From Balneolaceae bacterium UBA1514 (GTDB lineage Bacteria > Bacteroidota > Rhodothermia > Balneolales > Balneolaceae), in NCBI GenBank assembly GCA_002323515.1, contig DCQQ01000030.1, positions 1-17,823 of the forward strand: 17,823 nt of DNA, in the 5' to 3' direction. The position numbers and the translations under genes are program-made. The notes under the pieces were generated by a model. That model was given only the letters and a program-made list of their open reading frames with translations. It ran no database searches and had not been told where the DNA came from. This document shows, piece by piece, positions 8,163 to 15,219 of this stretch (its first letter is position 1; each line of letters opens with the position of its first letter).

Positions 8163-8972
8163 ATGCTATTACGATTTGCCACTTTTCTATTACTAAGTGT
8201 AACACTTTCATGTGCCAATAAGGAGCTTATTAAACCAGGGGAACCAATTGACTCAGCATATGAAAAATCCATTGCTTTCTATGAGAAAGAAGAGTATTCG
8301 GACGCGGCTTATGGGTTTGATTTGGTGACTCGAATGGGTAGAGGAACCACTTACGCAAAGGAAGCCCAGTTTTTATTAGCCGAAAGTTACTTCAAAAATA
8401 AGCAGTATTTACTTGCCGCCTCTGAGTACGAACGTTTTATTAGCTATTATCCGCAAGATGAACGTAGACAAGAAGTTGAATTTAATAGAGCTCTAAGTTA
8501 TTATCAGCAATCTCCACGTTACCGACTGGATCAAGGACCGACCATGCGAGCTATTGAGCTATTCCAATTGTTCAATAACAACTACCCAAATTCACCCTTT
8601 ATTGAAGAAAGTGCTCAGAAAATAGATGAACTCAGAAATAAATTGGCTCGTAAAACCCATGAATCTGGTCAATTCTATCTTCGTACGTTAAGATATAAAG
8701 CGGCAACTATTTATTTTGATCAGACTATAGATCTATACCCTGAAACTCGGTGGGCAGAATCGGCTTTACTAAAAATCATAGAGACCTATGTTAGTTACGC
8801 TGAGCAAAGCATACAATCTAAGCAATTAGAGCGGTATAATTTAGCTCTTGAGAACTACGAAAAATTTCTACAATTATTTCCGCAGAGTACGCTTCGTTCG
8901 GAAGCAGAGTCGTATTATCTACAAGCTGTAAGTGAGATTCGAAAGCTAGAACCGGTCGCTAGTATTAATTAA
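8163..8972 (+). CDS. bamD: Outer membrane protein assembly factor BamD (lipoprotein)
   Basis: BamD is the TPR lipoprotein partner of BamA in the machine that inserts beta-barrel proteins into the outer membrane. Here a 269-residue protein begins with a short signal peptide (MLLRFATFLLLSVTLS) followed by Cys17, the presumed lipidation site; the lipobox TLSC is loose, with Leu at -2 and Thr at -3. The mature part holds TPR-like repeats: YEKEEYSDAAYGFDLV, AQFLLAESYFKNKQYLLAASEY, FELFQLFNNNYPNSPF-like and LALENYEKFLQLFPQS segments. The spacing and the RFISYYPQDERRQEVEF-type region resemble BamD/YfiO. It follows the polyprenyl synthetase by 2 bases and precedes nadD by 11, so it sits inside the same compact run. 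The main alternative is another TPR lipoprotein. Confidence 0.88.
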   Translation: MLLRFATFLLLSVTLSCANKELIKPGEPIDSAYEKSIAFYEKEEYSDAAYGFDLVTRMGRGTTYAKEAQFLLAESYFKNKQYLLAASEYERFISYYPQDERRQEVEFNRALSYYQQSPRYRLDQGPTMRAIELFQLFNNNYPNSPFIEESAQKIDELRNKLARKTHESGQFYLRTLRYKAATIYFDQTIDLYPETRWAESALLKIIETYVSYAEQSIQSKQLERYNLALENYEKFLQLFPQSTLRSEAESYYLQAVSEIRKLEPVASIN

Positions 8973-8983
8973 ATCACCAGAGG

Positions 8984-9562
8984 ATGTCACATAAGCGAAT
9001 TGGGCTCTTTGGAGGTAGCTTTGACCCAATACACTTAGGTCATTTAGCCATTCTGCGGTCATTTCTTTCAAGTGGATACATAGATGAATTGTGGTTGCTT
9101 GTTAATCCACACCCACCTCACAAACAAACTACAGATGCGGGCTATACAGATCGCTTGAATATGGTAGATTTAGCTACTAAGGAAATAAGTGGGTGCTTGA
9201 TTTCACGGATAGAAGAAGATCTACCAAACCCCAATTACAGCTATAAATCGATTGATTATGTCATTGACACCTTAGGATACCCTGAAGTATACTTTTGCTT
9301 AGGATCCGATAGTATAGATAGTTTTAGGTCTTGGAAAAATTATGAAAAAATACTTGAGAGGGTTAGGTTGTTAGTTGCGCAGAGAAAGGCTGATGTTACT
9401 TTGCCAGCCTACCTGAAATCGAAGGCTATAATTGTTGAGCACGAATTAATGACTATATCTTCAACTGATCTCAGAGACAAACTTCAAACGGGAGAACCTT
9501 TAGACGAGTATCTTCATTCAACCACCATAGACTATATTAGTAAACACAACTTATACCGTTGA
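8984..9562 (+). CDS. nadD: Nicotinate-nucleotide adenylyltransferase
   Basis: NadD transfers AMP from ATP to nicotinate mononucleotide to make deamido-NAD, an essential step of NAD synthesis. The 192-residue protein has the nucleotidyltransferase fold with GLFGGSFDPIHLGH at the N-terminus, where His17 and His20 form the HxGH motif. It also has LLVNPHPPHK in the substrate region, the FCLGSDSIDSF block, and ISSTDLR at residues 158-164, the ATP-binding ISSTxxR signature. Length is normal. The ATG is preceded directly by AGAGG, too close for a normal Shine-Dalgarno. It starts 11 bases after bamD, and its stop codon lies 2 bases before the ATG of the LD-carboxypeptidase gene. Confidence 0.95.
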   Translation: MSHKRIGLFGGSFDPIHLGHLAILRSFLSSGYIDELWLLVNPHPPHKQTTDAGYTDRLNMVDLATKEISGCLISRIEEDLPNPNYSYKSIDYVIDTLGYPEVYFCLGSDSIDSFRSWKNYEKILERVRLLVAQRKADVTLPAYLKSKAIIVEHELMTISSTDLRDKLQTGEPLDEYLHSTTIDYISKHNLYR

Positions 9563-9564
9563 TT

Positions 9565-10635
9565 ATGCCTATAAATCGAAGTCAATTTTTCAAAACCTTA
9601 GGATTAGGAACAGCATTTCACATACTTGAATCGAGTGTTCAAAAAGCACCCTCAGCAGGATGCCAGCCAATTGTGCAGAGTAGTTCACCATTCCCAAACA
9701 TAAAATATGAATCGATCAAGCCAAAGGCATTACAACCGGGCGATACAATTGGGTTGGTTTCTCCCGCAAGTCCAGTATATAACCCAGACGATTTCGAACA
9801 AATGCTCGTTAAAGTTAATTCCTTAGGCTATAAAGTGGTACTTGGGGAACATGTGCGAGACCGACATGGATATTTAGCAGGCACGGATGAAGATCGTGCA
9901 AAAGATCTTATGAACATGTTTCAAAACCCAGTTATTGACGGGATTCTCTGTGTTAGAGGTGGCTGGGGTTGTAATCGGATGTTGCCTTATTTAGATTTTG
10001 AAGTCATTGCATCAAATCCTAAAATACTTTGTGGGTTCAGTGATATAACCTCTCTACATCTGGCTCTCTGGAAAAAAGTAAGACTGCATACCTTTCATGG
10101 TCCAGTAGGAACTTCTAGTTGGAGTTCTTATTCTACTCAATATTTTAAAGAAGTAATTGAGAATGGAGGTATCCCGCAATACCAATATCCCGAAAATCAT
10201 GGAGATGATCACCTCACCATTCAACCTGGAACGACAGAAGGAATACTCTTGGGTGGTAATTTAACCGTTTTATGTTCCTTGATTGGAAGTGAATATCTAC
10301 CAGATTTTACGGACTCAATCTTGTATTTAGAAGATGTTGGAGAGGATGTATATAGAGTGGATCGAATGTTAACCCAATTAAAGATGAGTGGGATTTTAAA
10401 TAAGATTAACGGATTTGTTTTTGGTAAGTGCACTAATTGTGATGCAGGAGCAAATAGTTTGAGCTTAGAGCAAGTATTTAACGAACATATTAGTCCGCTA
10501 AACATCCCAGCTTTTTATGGTGCACTCATAAGCCATGAAATAGATAATAGTACCATACCGGCAGGAATTAAGGCTAGTATGATTGCAGAATTGGGATCTA
10601 TACAACTTATGGAGCCTGCAGTAATTAATTCATGA
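9565..10635 (+). CDS. LD-carboxypeptidase family protein (peptidase S66)
   Basis: S66 LD-carboxypeptidases cut the L,D bond before the terminal D-alanine of murein tetrapeptides during peptidoglycan recycling. Landmarks in this 356-residue protein are GDTIGLVSPASP, VRGGWGCNRMLPYLD, the nucleophile Ser159 in GFSDITSLHLAL, the acidic LEDVGEDVYRVDRML block holding the probable catalytic Glu, and SHEIDNSTIPAG carrying the probable catalytic His. About 50 extra N-terminal residues precede the domain and look like a secretion signal: NRSQFFKTLGLGTAF resembles a Tat motif but has Asn-Arg-Ser where Ser/Thr-Arg-Arg is expected. If exported, it would act in the periplasm, unlike cytoplasmic E. coli LdcA. 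The ATG at 9565 was chosen; a TTG at 9559, overlapping the nadD stop, would add 2 residues. Confidence 0.9.
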   Translation: MPINRSQFFKTLGLGTAFHILESSVQKAPSAGCQPIVQSSSPFPNIKYESIKPKALQPGDTIGLVSPASPVYNPDDFEQMLVKVNSLGYKVVLGEHVRDRHGYLAGTDEDRAKDLMNMFQNPVIDGILCVRGGWGCNRMLPYLDFEVIASNPKILCGFSDITSLHLALWKKVRLHTFHGPVGTSSWSSYSTQYFKEVIENGGIPQYQYPENHGDDHLTIQPGTTEGILLGGNLTVLCSLIGSEYLPDFTDSILYLEDVGEDVYRVDRMLTQLKMSGILNKINGFVFGKCTNCDAGANSLSLEQVFNEHISPLNIPAFYGALISHEIDNSTIPAGIKASMIAELGSIQLMEPAVINS

Positions 10636-10704
10636 TAGTGCCATTTAAAACAGTAGTATCTGCTTGATAATTGGACAATAAAAACTCTGCATAACCTATG
10701 AGAT

Positions 10705-11856
10705 TCACAAGTTACCCTTCATATGGTCATAGCAAGTAAACGTTTTAGAGTCGGTATAACCACCCATAGATTCAGCTGTTAAACAGGAATGAACCGGATA
10801 AATCGAAAGATATGGTTCGCCTGCCACCTCATAGATCAAATCTTTTGGACCAATAATTAAGCCGTGTTCTTGGGAGATTTTATCCAAATATAAACTAGAA
10901 TTCTCTTTTATACGGCCATAAACTATTCTACCATCGATGTCTAGGTAATCTTTTGAGAAATGAACGGCCCCACCGTGTATCACAATTTGAGCAAATTCTT
11001 TATCACCATACTGAGTCAAATGTGTGGGTAAATCCAAAGCATTCCGGGCCTTTACTTCAATAATAGGGCAATCTACCCAAACCGCAATATCTTCCTGCCC
11101 GCAACTTCCTATATATTGTTGGCTTAGGTCATAAAAAAACAAGTTACCCGGAGTCAGTACGTCAATGACAGAAAAGTCATCCATCAATGAACAGGTGGGA
11201 GTATCCCCATAATAAATGGGCAAGTTCAGAGTTTTCTTTAACTGGGTTATGGATGCCATCAAGACATCTGAAAAAGCAAGAATGGACTCTTTATTAGGTT
11301 GTTGATACGAATTACCTGCATGAATATAACACCCAATTAGTGCTATTTTAGAAAGATACTGAATGGCTTTAGAAAATTCGGATATGTTTGATAGGTGGTC
11401 AATTGGTATCCCGGTTCGTCCATAGTTTGGGTCTATATCAAGGAGTACTTGTAAAGGTTTGTCGAGAATGTTGTTAAGATGTTTCAGGTGCTCAATCGAA
11501 CTAGATAAGACTTTTAGATTGCACTCATTATTGACCTCGTTAATTGATTTAAAAAGTCCAGAGTGCAAAGGGAGGGCTAGTAAAAAGGAATCCCAATCAT
11601 CTTGTATAAAATAGGCAAGCATATCCATGCTGGATACAGTAATGTCAGTAACCCCTAAATCACGTATCCATTTGCCTATTGCAATAGATTGGTGGGTTTT
11701 AAAGTGTGGTTGAAAGTGTTTAGCATTTTGCTGGATTTTTTTACTGATTCTAGAACAATTTCGAAATACAATTTCTTTATCAAGAACTAAACGAGGTTTT
11801 TCAATCATAGGTTGAGTGGTTGTATTGCTTTTGGAAAAATGACGTATTTTTAACAT
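10705..11856 (-). CDS. PLP-dependent D-threonine aldolase / D-serine dehydratase family protein
   Basis: This 383-residue protein has the alanine-racemase-like PLP barrel seen in metal-dependent D-threonine aldolases and eukaryotic-type D-serine dehydratases. Lys53 in QPHFKTHQS is the expected Schiff-base lysine. Further landmarks are VLLDIDPNYGRTGIP, CYIHAGNSY, a YYGDTPTCSLM substrate-phosphate region, and near the C-terminus PVHSCLTAE, where His356 and Cys358 should bind the divalent metal (zinc in D-serine dehydratase). Which D-amino acid it acts on cannot be told. It is transcribed against the long rightward run and converges with the LD-carboxypeptidase gene across 69 bases. The start is uncertain: ATG at 11856 gives 16 extra polar residues, while a second ATG at 11808 begins closer to the usual family N-terminus. 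Confidence 0.85.
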   Translation of the reverse strand: MLKIRHFSKSNTTTQPMIEKPRLVLDKEIVFRNCSRISKKIQQNAKHFQPHFKTHQSIAIGKWIRDLGVTDITVSSMDMLAYFIQDDWDSFLLALPLHSGLFKSINEVNNECNLKVLSSSIEHLKHLNNILDKPLQVLLDIDPNYGRTGIPIDHLSNISEFSKAIQYLSKIALIGCYIHAGNSYQQPNKESILAFSDVLMASITQLKKTLNLPIYYGDTPTCSLMDDFSVIDVLTPGNLFFYDLSQQYIGSCGQEDIAVWVDCPIIEVKARNALDLPTHLTQYGDKEFAQIVIHGGAVHFSKDYLDIDGRIVYGRIKENSSLYLDKISQEHGLIIGPKDLIYEVAGEPYLSIYPVHSCLTAESMGGYTDSKTFTCYDHMKGNL

Positions 11857-11951
11857 AATAAATGTTTATGAATTGAAAGAAAACGTTCGATTTGTTGCAC
11901 AACAGATCGAAGAAAATAGAAATAAACCAAAACGTATAAAACAGAACCCTT

Positions 11952-12350
11952 ATGGACGTAGATTTATTATTTATCCCCTTGAATATGGTACAATGGAAAG
12001 AATGTTCATCACGAGGGTTTATCGAACCTAATCAACATGAAGATTCCAAGTATATTTATAGCATAGAAGCCTACACACCGTCAGTTGTTGAAGAAATACT
12101 CAACTTTAAATTTATAGATCAAAATGATCTTTTACTTATTCTTATTGACCCCATTAGGATAACGGTTCCGATCAAAAGCGAATTAAACTACTTGAAACCA
12201 AATACCGAAGAAGATAGTTTTGGTAATAGTAAACGCTATCAAGTAGTTCATTTACAGGGAAAAATATCTATTGATGCGGTCATTGATCGAATTCCCATCC
12301 AAAAAGATGTGGATGGTCTATTTCATGTTCATATTGAAACCATTGATTAA
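11952..12350 (+). CDS. DUF952-like protein (divergent)
   Basis: The function is unknown. The 132-residue protein is probably a divergent DUF952 member: FIPLNMVQWKECSSRGFIEP matches the usual start ('H-x-x-x-x-x-W' then 'G-x-Y-x-P'), LLLILIDPIRITVPIKSE matches the central strand with IDP, and HLQGKISIDAVIDRIPI matches the family ending (HxYGPLNLDAVV-like) with DGLF after it. The family's GFIHLS-type motif is replaced by KYIYSI, so residues considered typical are missing. No signal peptide, membrane segment or cysteine cluster is visible. It diverges from the PLP enzyme gene across 95 bases and converges with the peroxiredoxin gene; nothing links it to a pathway. No Shine-Dalgarno precedes the ATG. 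The family call rests on remembered pattern and would need a profile search. Confidence 0.6.
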   Translation: MDVDLLFIPLNMVQWKECSSRGFIEPNQHEDSKYIYSIEAYTPSVVEEILNFKFIDQNDLLLILIDPIRITVPIKSELNYLKPNTEEDSFGNSKRYQVVHLQGKISIDAVIDRIPIQKDVDGLFHVHIETID

Positions 12351-12515
12351 TGACAAGAGTGCTTAACAAGACTATATATGTTTGTCTCATAATATATATT
12401 ATGTAAAGTAATATGTATTTATCACATTTCTGTAAATCACATACCATATATACTATACACCTCTACTACAGTTTGGACGTTTCCAATCTATAATAAAGAA
12501 CTTTATAGGAAGAGT
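12351..12515. other. AT-rich gap between convergent genes
   Basis: This 165-base stretch lies between the stops of the DUF952-like gene (rightward) and the peroxiredoxin gene (leftward). It holds a perfect 16-base AT-rich palindrome (12388-12403) and a short hairpin (ATAAAG and CTTTAT around AA, near 12493-12506). Either might end transcription, but neither is GC-rich or followed by a long T run, so no terminator is called. No small gene with support was found. Confidence 0.4.
12388..12403. repeat. Perfect 16-base palindrome
   Basis: CATAATATATATTATG is its own reverse complement over all 16 bases. It sits in the gap between two convergent genes. It may be a transcription-end or protein-binding site; in such AT-rich sequence chance is also possible. 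Confidence 0.5.
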
Positions 12516-12974
12516 TTATTTTAGGGCTTCTTTGATTTTGTCAAAGTTAGGTAAATTACCCGCATCCTGTAGTATCTCAGAGTATACTAATCTCAAGTCA
12601 CCATTAAGAACGAATGCACTTCGTTTAGCTACACCAATCATCCCGAAGTGATCGTTGTTTAAAACGCCAAAATTAGTTGACTGTACTTTGTTGAAATCAC
12701 TTAATAAAGTGAAATTTAGGTTTTGAGATTGTTTAAAAGCCTTTAAGCTGAAAAAACTATCAATTGAAATACCGTAAACTTTTGCATTCAACGACTCATA
12801 AGCTTTCATGTTATCACGTACCAAGCATAACTCATCTGTACAAACGCTTGAAAAAGCTAAGGGGAAAAAAAGTAAAACGTTGTGATTGTTGGTTCCAGCT
12901 TCAATTGTAATCTGAGTCCCTTCTGTGTCTTGTAATGTGAAGCTGGGTATTTTATCGCCAATTTGGTAGCTCAT
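12516..12974 (-). CDS. Thioredoxin-fold peroxiredoxin (AhpC/TSA family)
   Basis: Peroxiredoxins reduce hydrogen peroxide and organic peroxides through a reactive cysteine. This 152-residue cytoplasmic protein has the thioredoxin fold with FPLAFSSVCTDELC, where Cys45 is the peroxidatic cysteine (the PLAFSSVC block is typical of the AhpE-like/BCP-like groups) and Cys50 is a possible resolving cysteine five residues later, as in BCP. LLFF, VYGISIDS and AFVLNGD form the remaining core strands. Length is normal for this group. Reductant and exact subfamily cannot be told. It starts 17 bases after the stop of the membrane-protein gene, and both follow der, so the three probably share a transcript. 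No signal peptide is present. Confidence 0.92.
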   Translation of the reverse strand: MSYQIGDKIPSFTLQDTEGTQITIEAGTNNHNVLLFFPLAFSSVCTDELCLVRDNMKAYESLNAKVYGISIDSFFSLKAFKQSQNLNFTLLSDFNKVQSTNFGVLNNDHFGMIGVAKRSAFVLNGDLRLVYSEILQDAGNLPNFDKIKEALK

Positions 12975-12991
12975 AAGTAAATGTCATTATT

Positions 12992-13600
12992 TTAAGTTAT
13001 CTCAGTGTTAAACGGATATTTAACTAAACTAAAAGTTAATAAAATCATTCCAAGACTTAATAAGATACTACCTAATAACAAGCCATTCGACGGACCATTA
13101 AAATTGATGAACGGAATAATATATGCACATAAAAAGGCCAGAATTGATCCTAGAAATGTCCATTTCCACTTGAACAGGTAGGTATTTACCCCGAAAATTA
13201 GCAGCGCAACTAGTATGGCGCCTGCCTGCATTATAAACTCTAATATATCTTTAATCGCATAACTCGTCGAAATGACTGCAAAGAATATAATCCCAGATAA
13301 AGGAAGCAAAGTAAGATAAACTGGAAACCGTGCGAACATCGGTTTAGAGTCTCTAATTATTACAAATAAAGCAGATAAAACTAAACTAATGCATATAAAA
13401 TTACCCCATGTCTCAACATCTCGCACTAAGTAACTTGGCCCTATTAAAACATAGATTTTCGAGGTGAAAAAGCTACATAAGCTACCTAAAAGATATACTT
13501 TGGTTAGATTTCGTAGATTTAATGAACTTGGAAGTAGAATAATAAAGCATAAAAGAGCTACAATAATCTCTAATCCATGTTTTACGTTCAGAATCTCCAT
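12992..13600 (-). CDS. Predicted seven-helix membrane protein, function unknown
   Basis: I do not recognise this 202-residue protein. It has about seven hydrophobic segments, roughly residues 10-28, 33-52, 67-84, 94-115, 119-140, 145-165 and 172-193, separated by short loops, with no large soluble domain and no cleavable signal peptide. Conserved acidic or histidine residues that would suggest a transporter or enzyme are not obvious. It lies between der and the peroxiredoxin gene in one tight leftward operon: its ATG is 7 bases after the der stop. Its AGGAG Shine-Dalgarno overlaps that stop, so translation is probably coupled to der. Coding status is supported by length, helix pattern and operon position; no role is proposed. 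Confidence 0.8.
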   Translation of the reverse strand: MEILNVKHGLEIIVALLCFIILLPSSLNLRNLTKVYLLGSLCSFFTSKIYVLIGPSYLVRDVETWGNFICISLVLSALFVIIRDSKPMFARFPVYLTLLPLSGIIFFAVISTSYAIKDILEFIMQAGAILVALLIFGVNTYLFKWKWTFLGSILAFLCAYIIPFINFNGPSNGLLLGSILLSLGMILLTFSLVKYPFNTEIT

Positions 13601-13604
13601 TTCT

Positions 13605-13609
13605 CTCCT
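13605..13609 (-). promoter_or_regulatory. Shine-Dalgarno of the membrane-protein gene, overlapping the der stop
   Basis: On the minus strand AGGAG lies just upstream of the ATG at 13600, 4 bases apart, and overlaps the der stop codon (13608-13610). This layout suggests that ribosomes ending der restart on the next gene. Confidence 0.5.
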
Positions 13610-14915
13610 ACTTCTGCTTAAATACCATCGTTATGGGTACGCCGGTAAATTTATAGGTTTCTCTGATTTGATTCTCTAAATAACGTCGATAATTAGCAGG
13701 TAAGTCTTGTGGGCTATTCATGAAAAATTTAAAAACAGGTGGGTTGGCTTTTACTTGCGAGCCATACTGTATCTTTAATTCTTTGCCCCTTTTCATAGGC
13801 AATGGTCGTTTATAAAGCATTTTCTCAATAAAGTCGTTTAATTCCGAGGTGCTTATCTGCTTCTTTCTTTCTTCAATTACTTCATCACACAATTCCAAGA
13901 CTTTATGAATACGTTTCTTGTTGGTCGCGGAAATAGTGAGAATGGGTATATAATCCATCTGGGGAACCGCCTCATACACCACTTTTTCAAATTCACGTAC
14001 TGTGTGTGTGTCTTTATTGTCAATTAAATCCCATTTATTCCAAACAATAATTAATCCCTTATTGTATTCTTCTGCTTGTCGAAGTACCCGCTTATCTTGT
14101 GCATCAAATCCTCTTTCAGCATCTAATATGAGCACTGCGACATCGCATTCACGGATGGCTTTTTCTGTCCTAACGGTGCTATAAAACTCAATATTTTCCT
14201 TCACCTTTACTCGTTTTCGAAGCCCAGCTGTATCCATTAGTGTGTATTCTTTATTATTGAAGGATAAGTAGGTGTTTATAGTGTCGCGAGTTGTACCTGC
14301 AATATCTGTCACAATACATCGTTCATCGTTAACTAATGCATTCACTAAGCTGCTTTTTCCCACATTTGGTCTTCCAATGAAGGCTAATTTGGGAATGTTT
14401 GTTTTTTGCTCTGGCTTATGATCGGGTAACAATTCAATTATTCGGTCCATGAGTTCACCAGTACCTGTACCGCTGATGGCCGAGATAGAATATAATTCAT
14501 CAAATCCTAAGCTGTAGAATTCAGAAGCCTCTAACCTTCTACCTTCATTATCTGCTTTATTTGCGACGAGTAAAACGGGTTTTTTTTGTCTTCGTAATAT
14601 CTGCGCAACCGACTCGTCTAGCATGTTAATTCCGGTTTTTGCATCAACCACAAAGAGTATTATGTCGGATTCTTCAATCGCAATGATAACTTGTTCACGT
14701 ACACCAACTGTTATCGTATCCAGCTCATCGGGTAAATAACCACCGGTATCGATAATGTTGAAATCAACCCCATTCCAATAGCTATCGCCGTAATGACGGT
14801 CTCTTGTAACTCCATATTCATCATGGACAATAGCTTGTCTTTCGCCAACAAGACGATTAAATATGGTTGATTTTCCAACATTAGGCCGACCGACTATGGA
14901 TACTGTAGGGAGCAT
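13608..14915 (-). CDS. der: Ribosome-assembly GTPase Der (EngA)
   Basis: Der is an essential GTPase with two tandem G domains that binds the 50S subunit during assembly. The 435-residue protein has the first G domain with GRPNVGKST (residues 9-17), DTGG and NKAD, and the second with GRPNVGKSS, DTAGLRKR and NKWD. A C-terminal KH-like domain follows, with the conserved KRPLPMKRGKELKIQYGSQVK and the ending QIRETYKFTGVPI. The compact length matches that of B. subtilis Der. The ATG is secure because LPTVSIVGRPNVGKS is the usual N-terminus. It is the first gene of a leftward operon with the membrane protein and peroxiredoxin, and a 19-base near-perfect inverted repeat begins 8 bases upstream of its start. 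Confidence 0.98.
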   Translation of the reverse strand: MLPTVSIVGRPNVGKSTIFNRLVGERQAIVHDEYGVTRDRHYGDSYWNGVDFNIIDTGGYLPDELDTITVGVREQVIIAIEESDIILFVVDAKTGINMLDESVAQILRRQKKPVLLVANKADNEGRRLEASEFYSLGFDELYSISAISGTGTGELMDRIIELLPDHKPEQKTNIPKLAFIGRPNVGKSSLVNALVNDERCIVTDIAGTTRDTINTYLSFNNKEYTLMDTAGLRKRVKVKENIEFYSTVRTEKAIRECDVAVLILDAERGFDAQDKRVLRQAEEYNKGLIIVWNKWDLIDNKDTHTVREFEKVVYEAVPQMDYIPILTISATNKKRIHKVLELCDEVIEERKKQISTSELNDFIEKMLYKRPLPMKRGKELKIQYGSQVKANPPVFKFFMNSPQDLPANYRRYLENQIRETYKFTGVPITMVFKQK

Positions 14916-14922
14916 TTACGTA

Positions 14923-14941
14923 GTTATTTAGCTAAATTAAC
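14923..14941. repeat. Inverted repeat in the der leader
   Basis: GTTATTTAG and CTAAATTAAC are inverted repeats with one unpaired base. The core ATTTAGCTAAAT is a perfect 12-base palindrome. It lies 8 bases from the der start codon, in the 58 bases shared by divergent der and the small membrane gene. It could be an operator or an RNA hairpin near the ribosome site; evidence is the symmetry and position only. Confidence 0.45.
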
Positions 14942-14953
14942 TTTTAAGATACG

Positions 14954-14961
14954 CAAATATA
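14954..14961 (-). promoter_or_regulatory. Possible -7 promoter element for der
   Basis: Read on the minus strand, TATATTTG matches the Bacteroidota consensus TAnnTTTG, 38 bases upstream of the der start. A TTTA sits 16 bases further upstream, a poor and slightly short match to the -33 element TTTG. Transcription from here would give a short leader carrying the inverted repeat at 14923-14941. Confidence 0.35.
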
Positions 14962-14973
14962 TAATCAGCTAGG

Positions 14974-15219
14974 ATGTTAAAGATTATTTTTGAAAACTTT
15001 GGATTCGTAGGCTCTTTAATTCTCTCCCTTGTGATCTTCTTGTTTTCAATTCTTTGGTTAGCAGGTATGGCAGGGATCACTCAGCCTAAAGATGGTGGGA
15101 AAGTTCGATATAAGTCTTGGATGGTATGGCTTGCCATTGTTGTTCCAATATTCCCAATCGCCTGGATTATTAGCCAAATTTGGAATCACTTCACTGTAAT
15201 GAATACAAGTAAAAAATAA
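14974..15219 (+). CDS. Small two-helix membrane protein, function unknown
   Basis: I do not recognise this 81-residue protein. It has two hydrophobic segments, roughly residues 10-33 (FVGSLILSLVIFLFSILWLAG) and 48-67 (KSWMVWLAIVVPIFPIAWII), joined by a polar loop with GITQPKDGGKVRYK, and a short lysine-containing tail. It has no catalytic motif. The gene diverges from der across 58 bases, so its promoter may overlap that region. The ATG follows AGG directly, which is not a usable Shine-Dalgarno spacing. Coding status is supported by the helix pattern and the lack of a competing gene, but it is short and could be a chance frame. Confidence 0.6.
   Translation: MLKIIFENFGFVGSLILSLVIFLFSILWLAGMAGITQPKDGGKVRYKSWMVWLAIVVPIFPIAWIISQIWNHFTVMNTSKK

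Noticed and set aside
10221..10505. 94-codon leftward frame inside the LD-carboxypeptidase gene
   Set aside because: It overlaps the catalytic region of a clear S66 family gene and shows no family motif or start signal.
12493..12506. ATAAAG-AA-CTTTAT hairpin as a transcription terminator for the peroxiredoxin operon
   Set aside because: The stem is six A/T-rich pairs with a 2-base loop and no strong T run; too weak to call.
13464..13679. 71-codon rightward frame across the junction of der and the membrane gene
   Set aside because: It lies antisense to two supported genes and its composition mirrors them.
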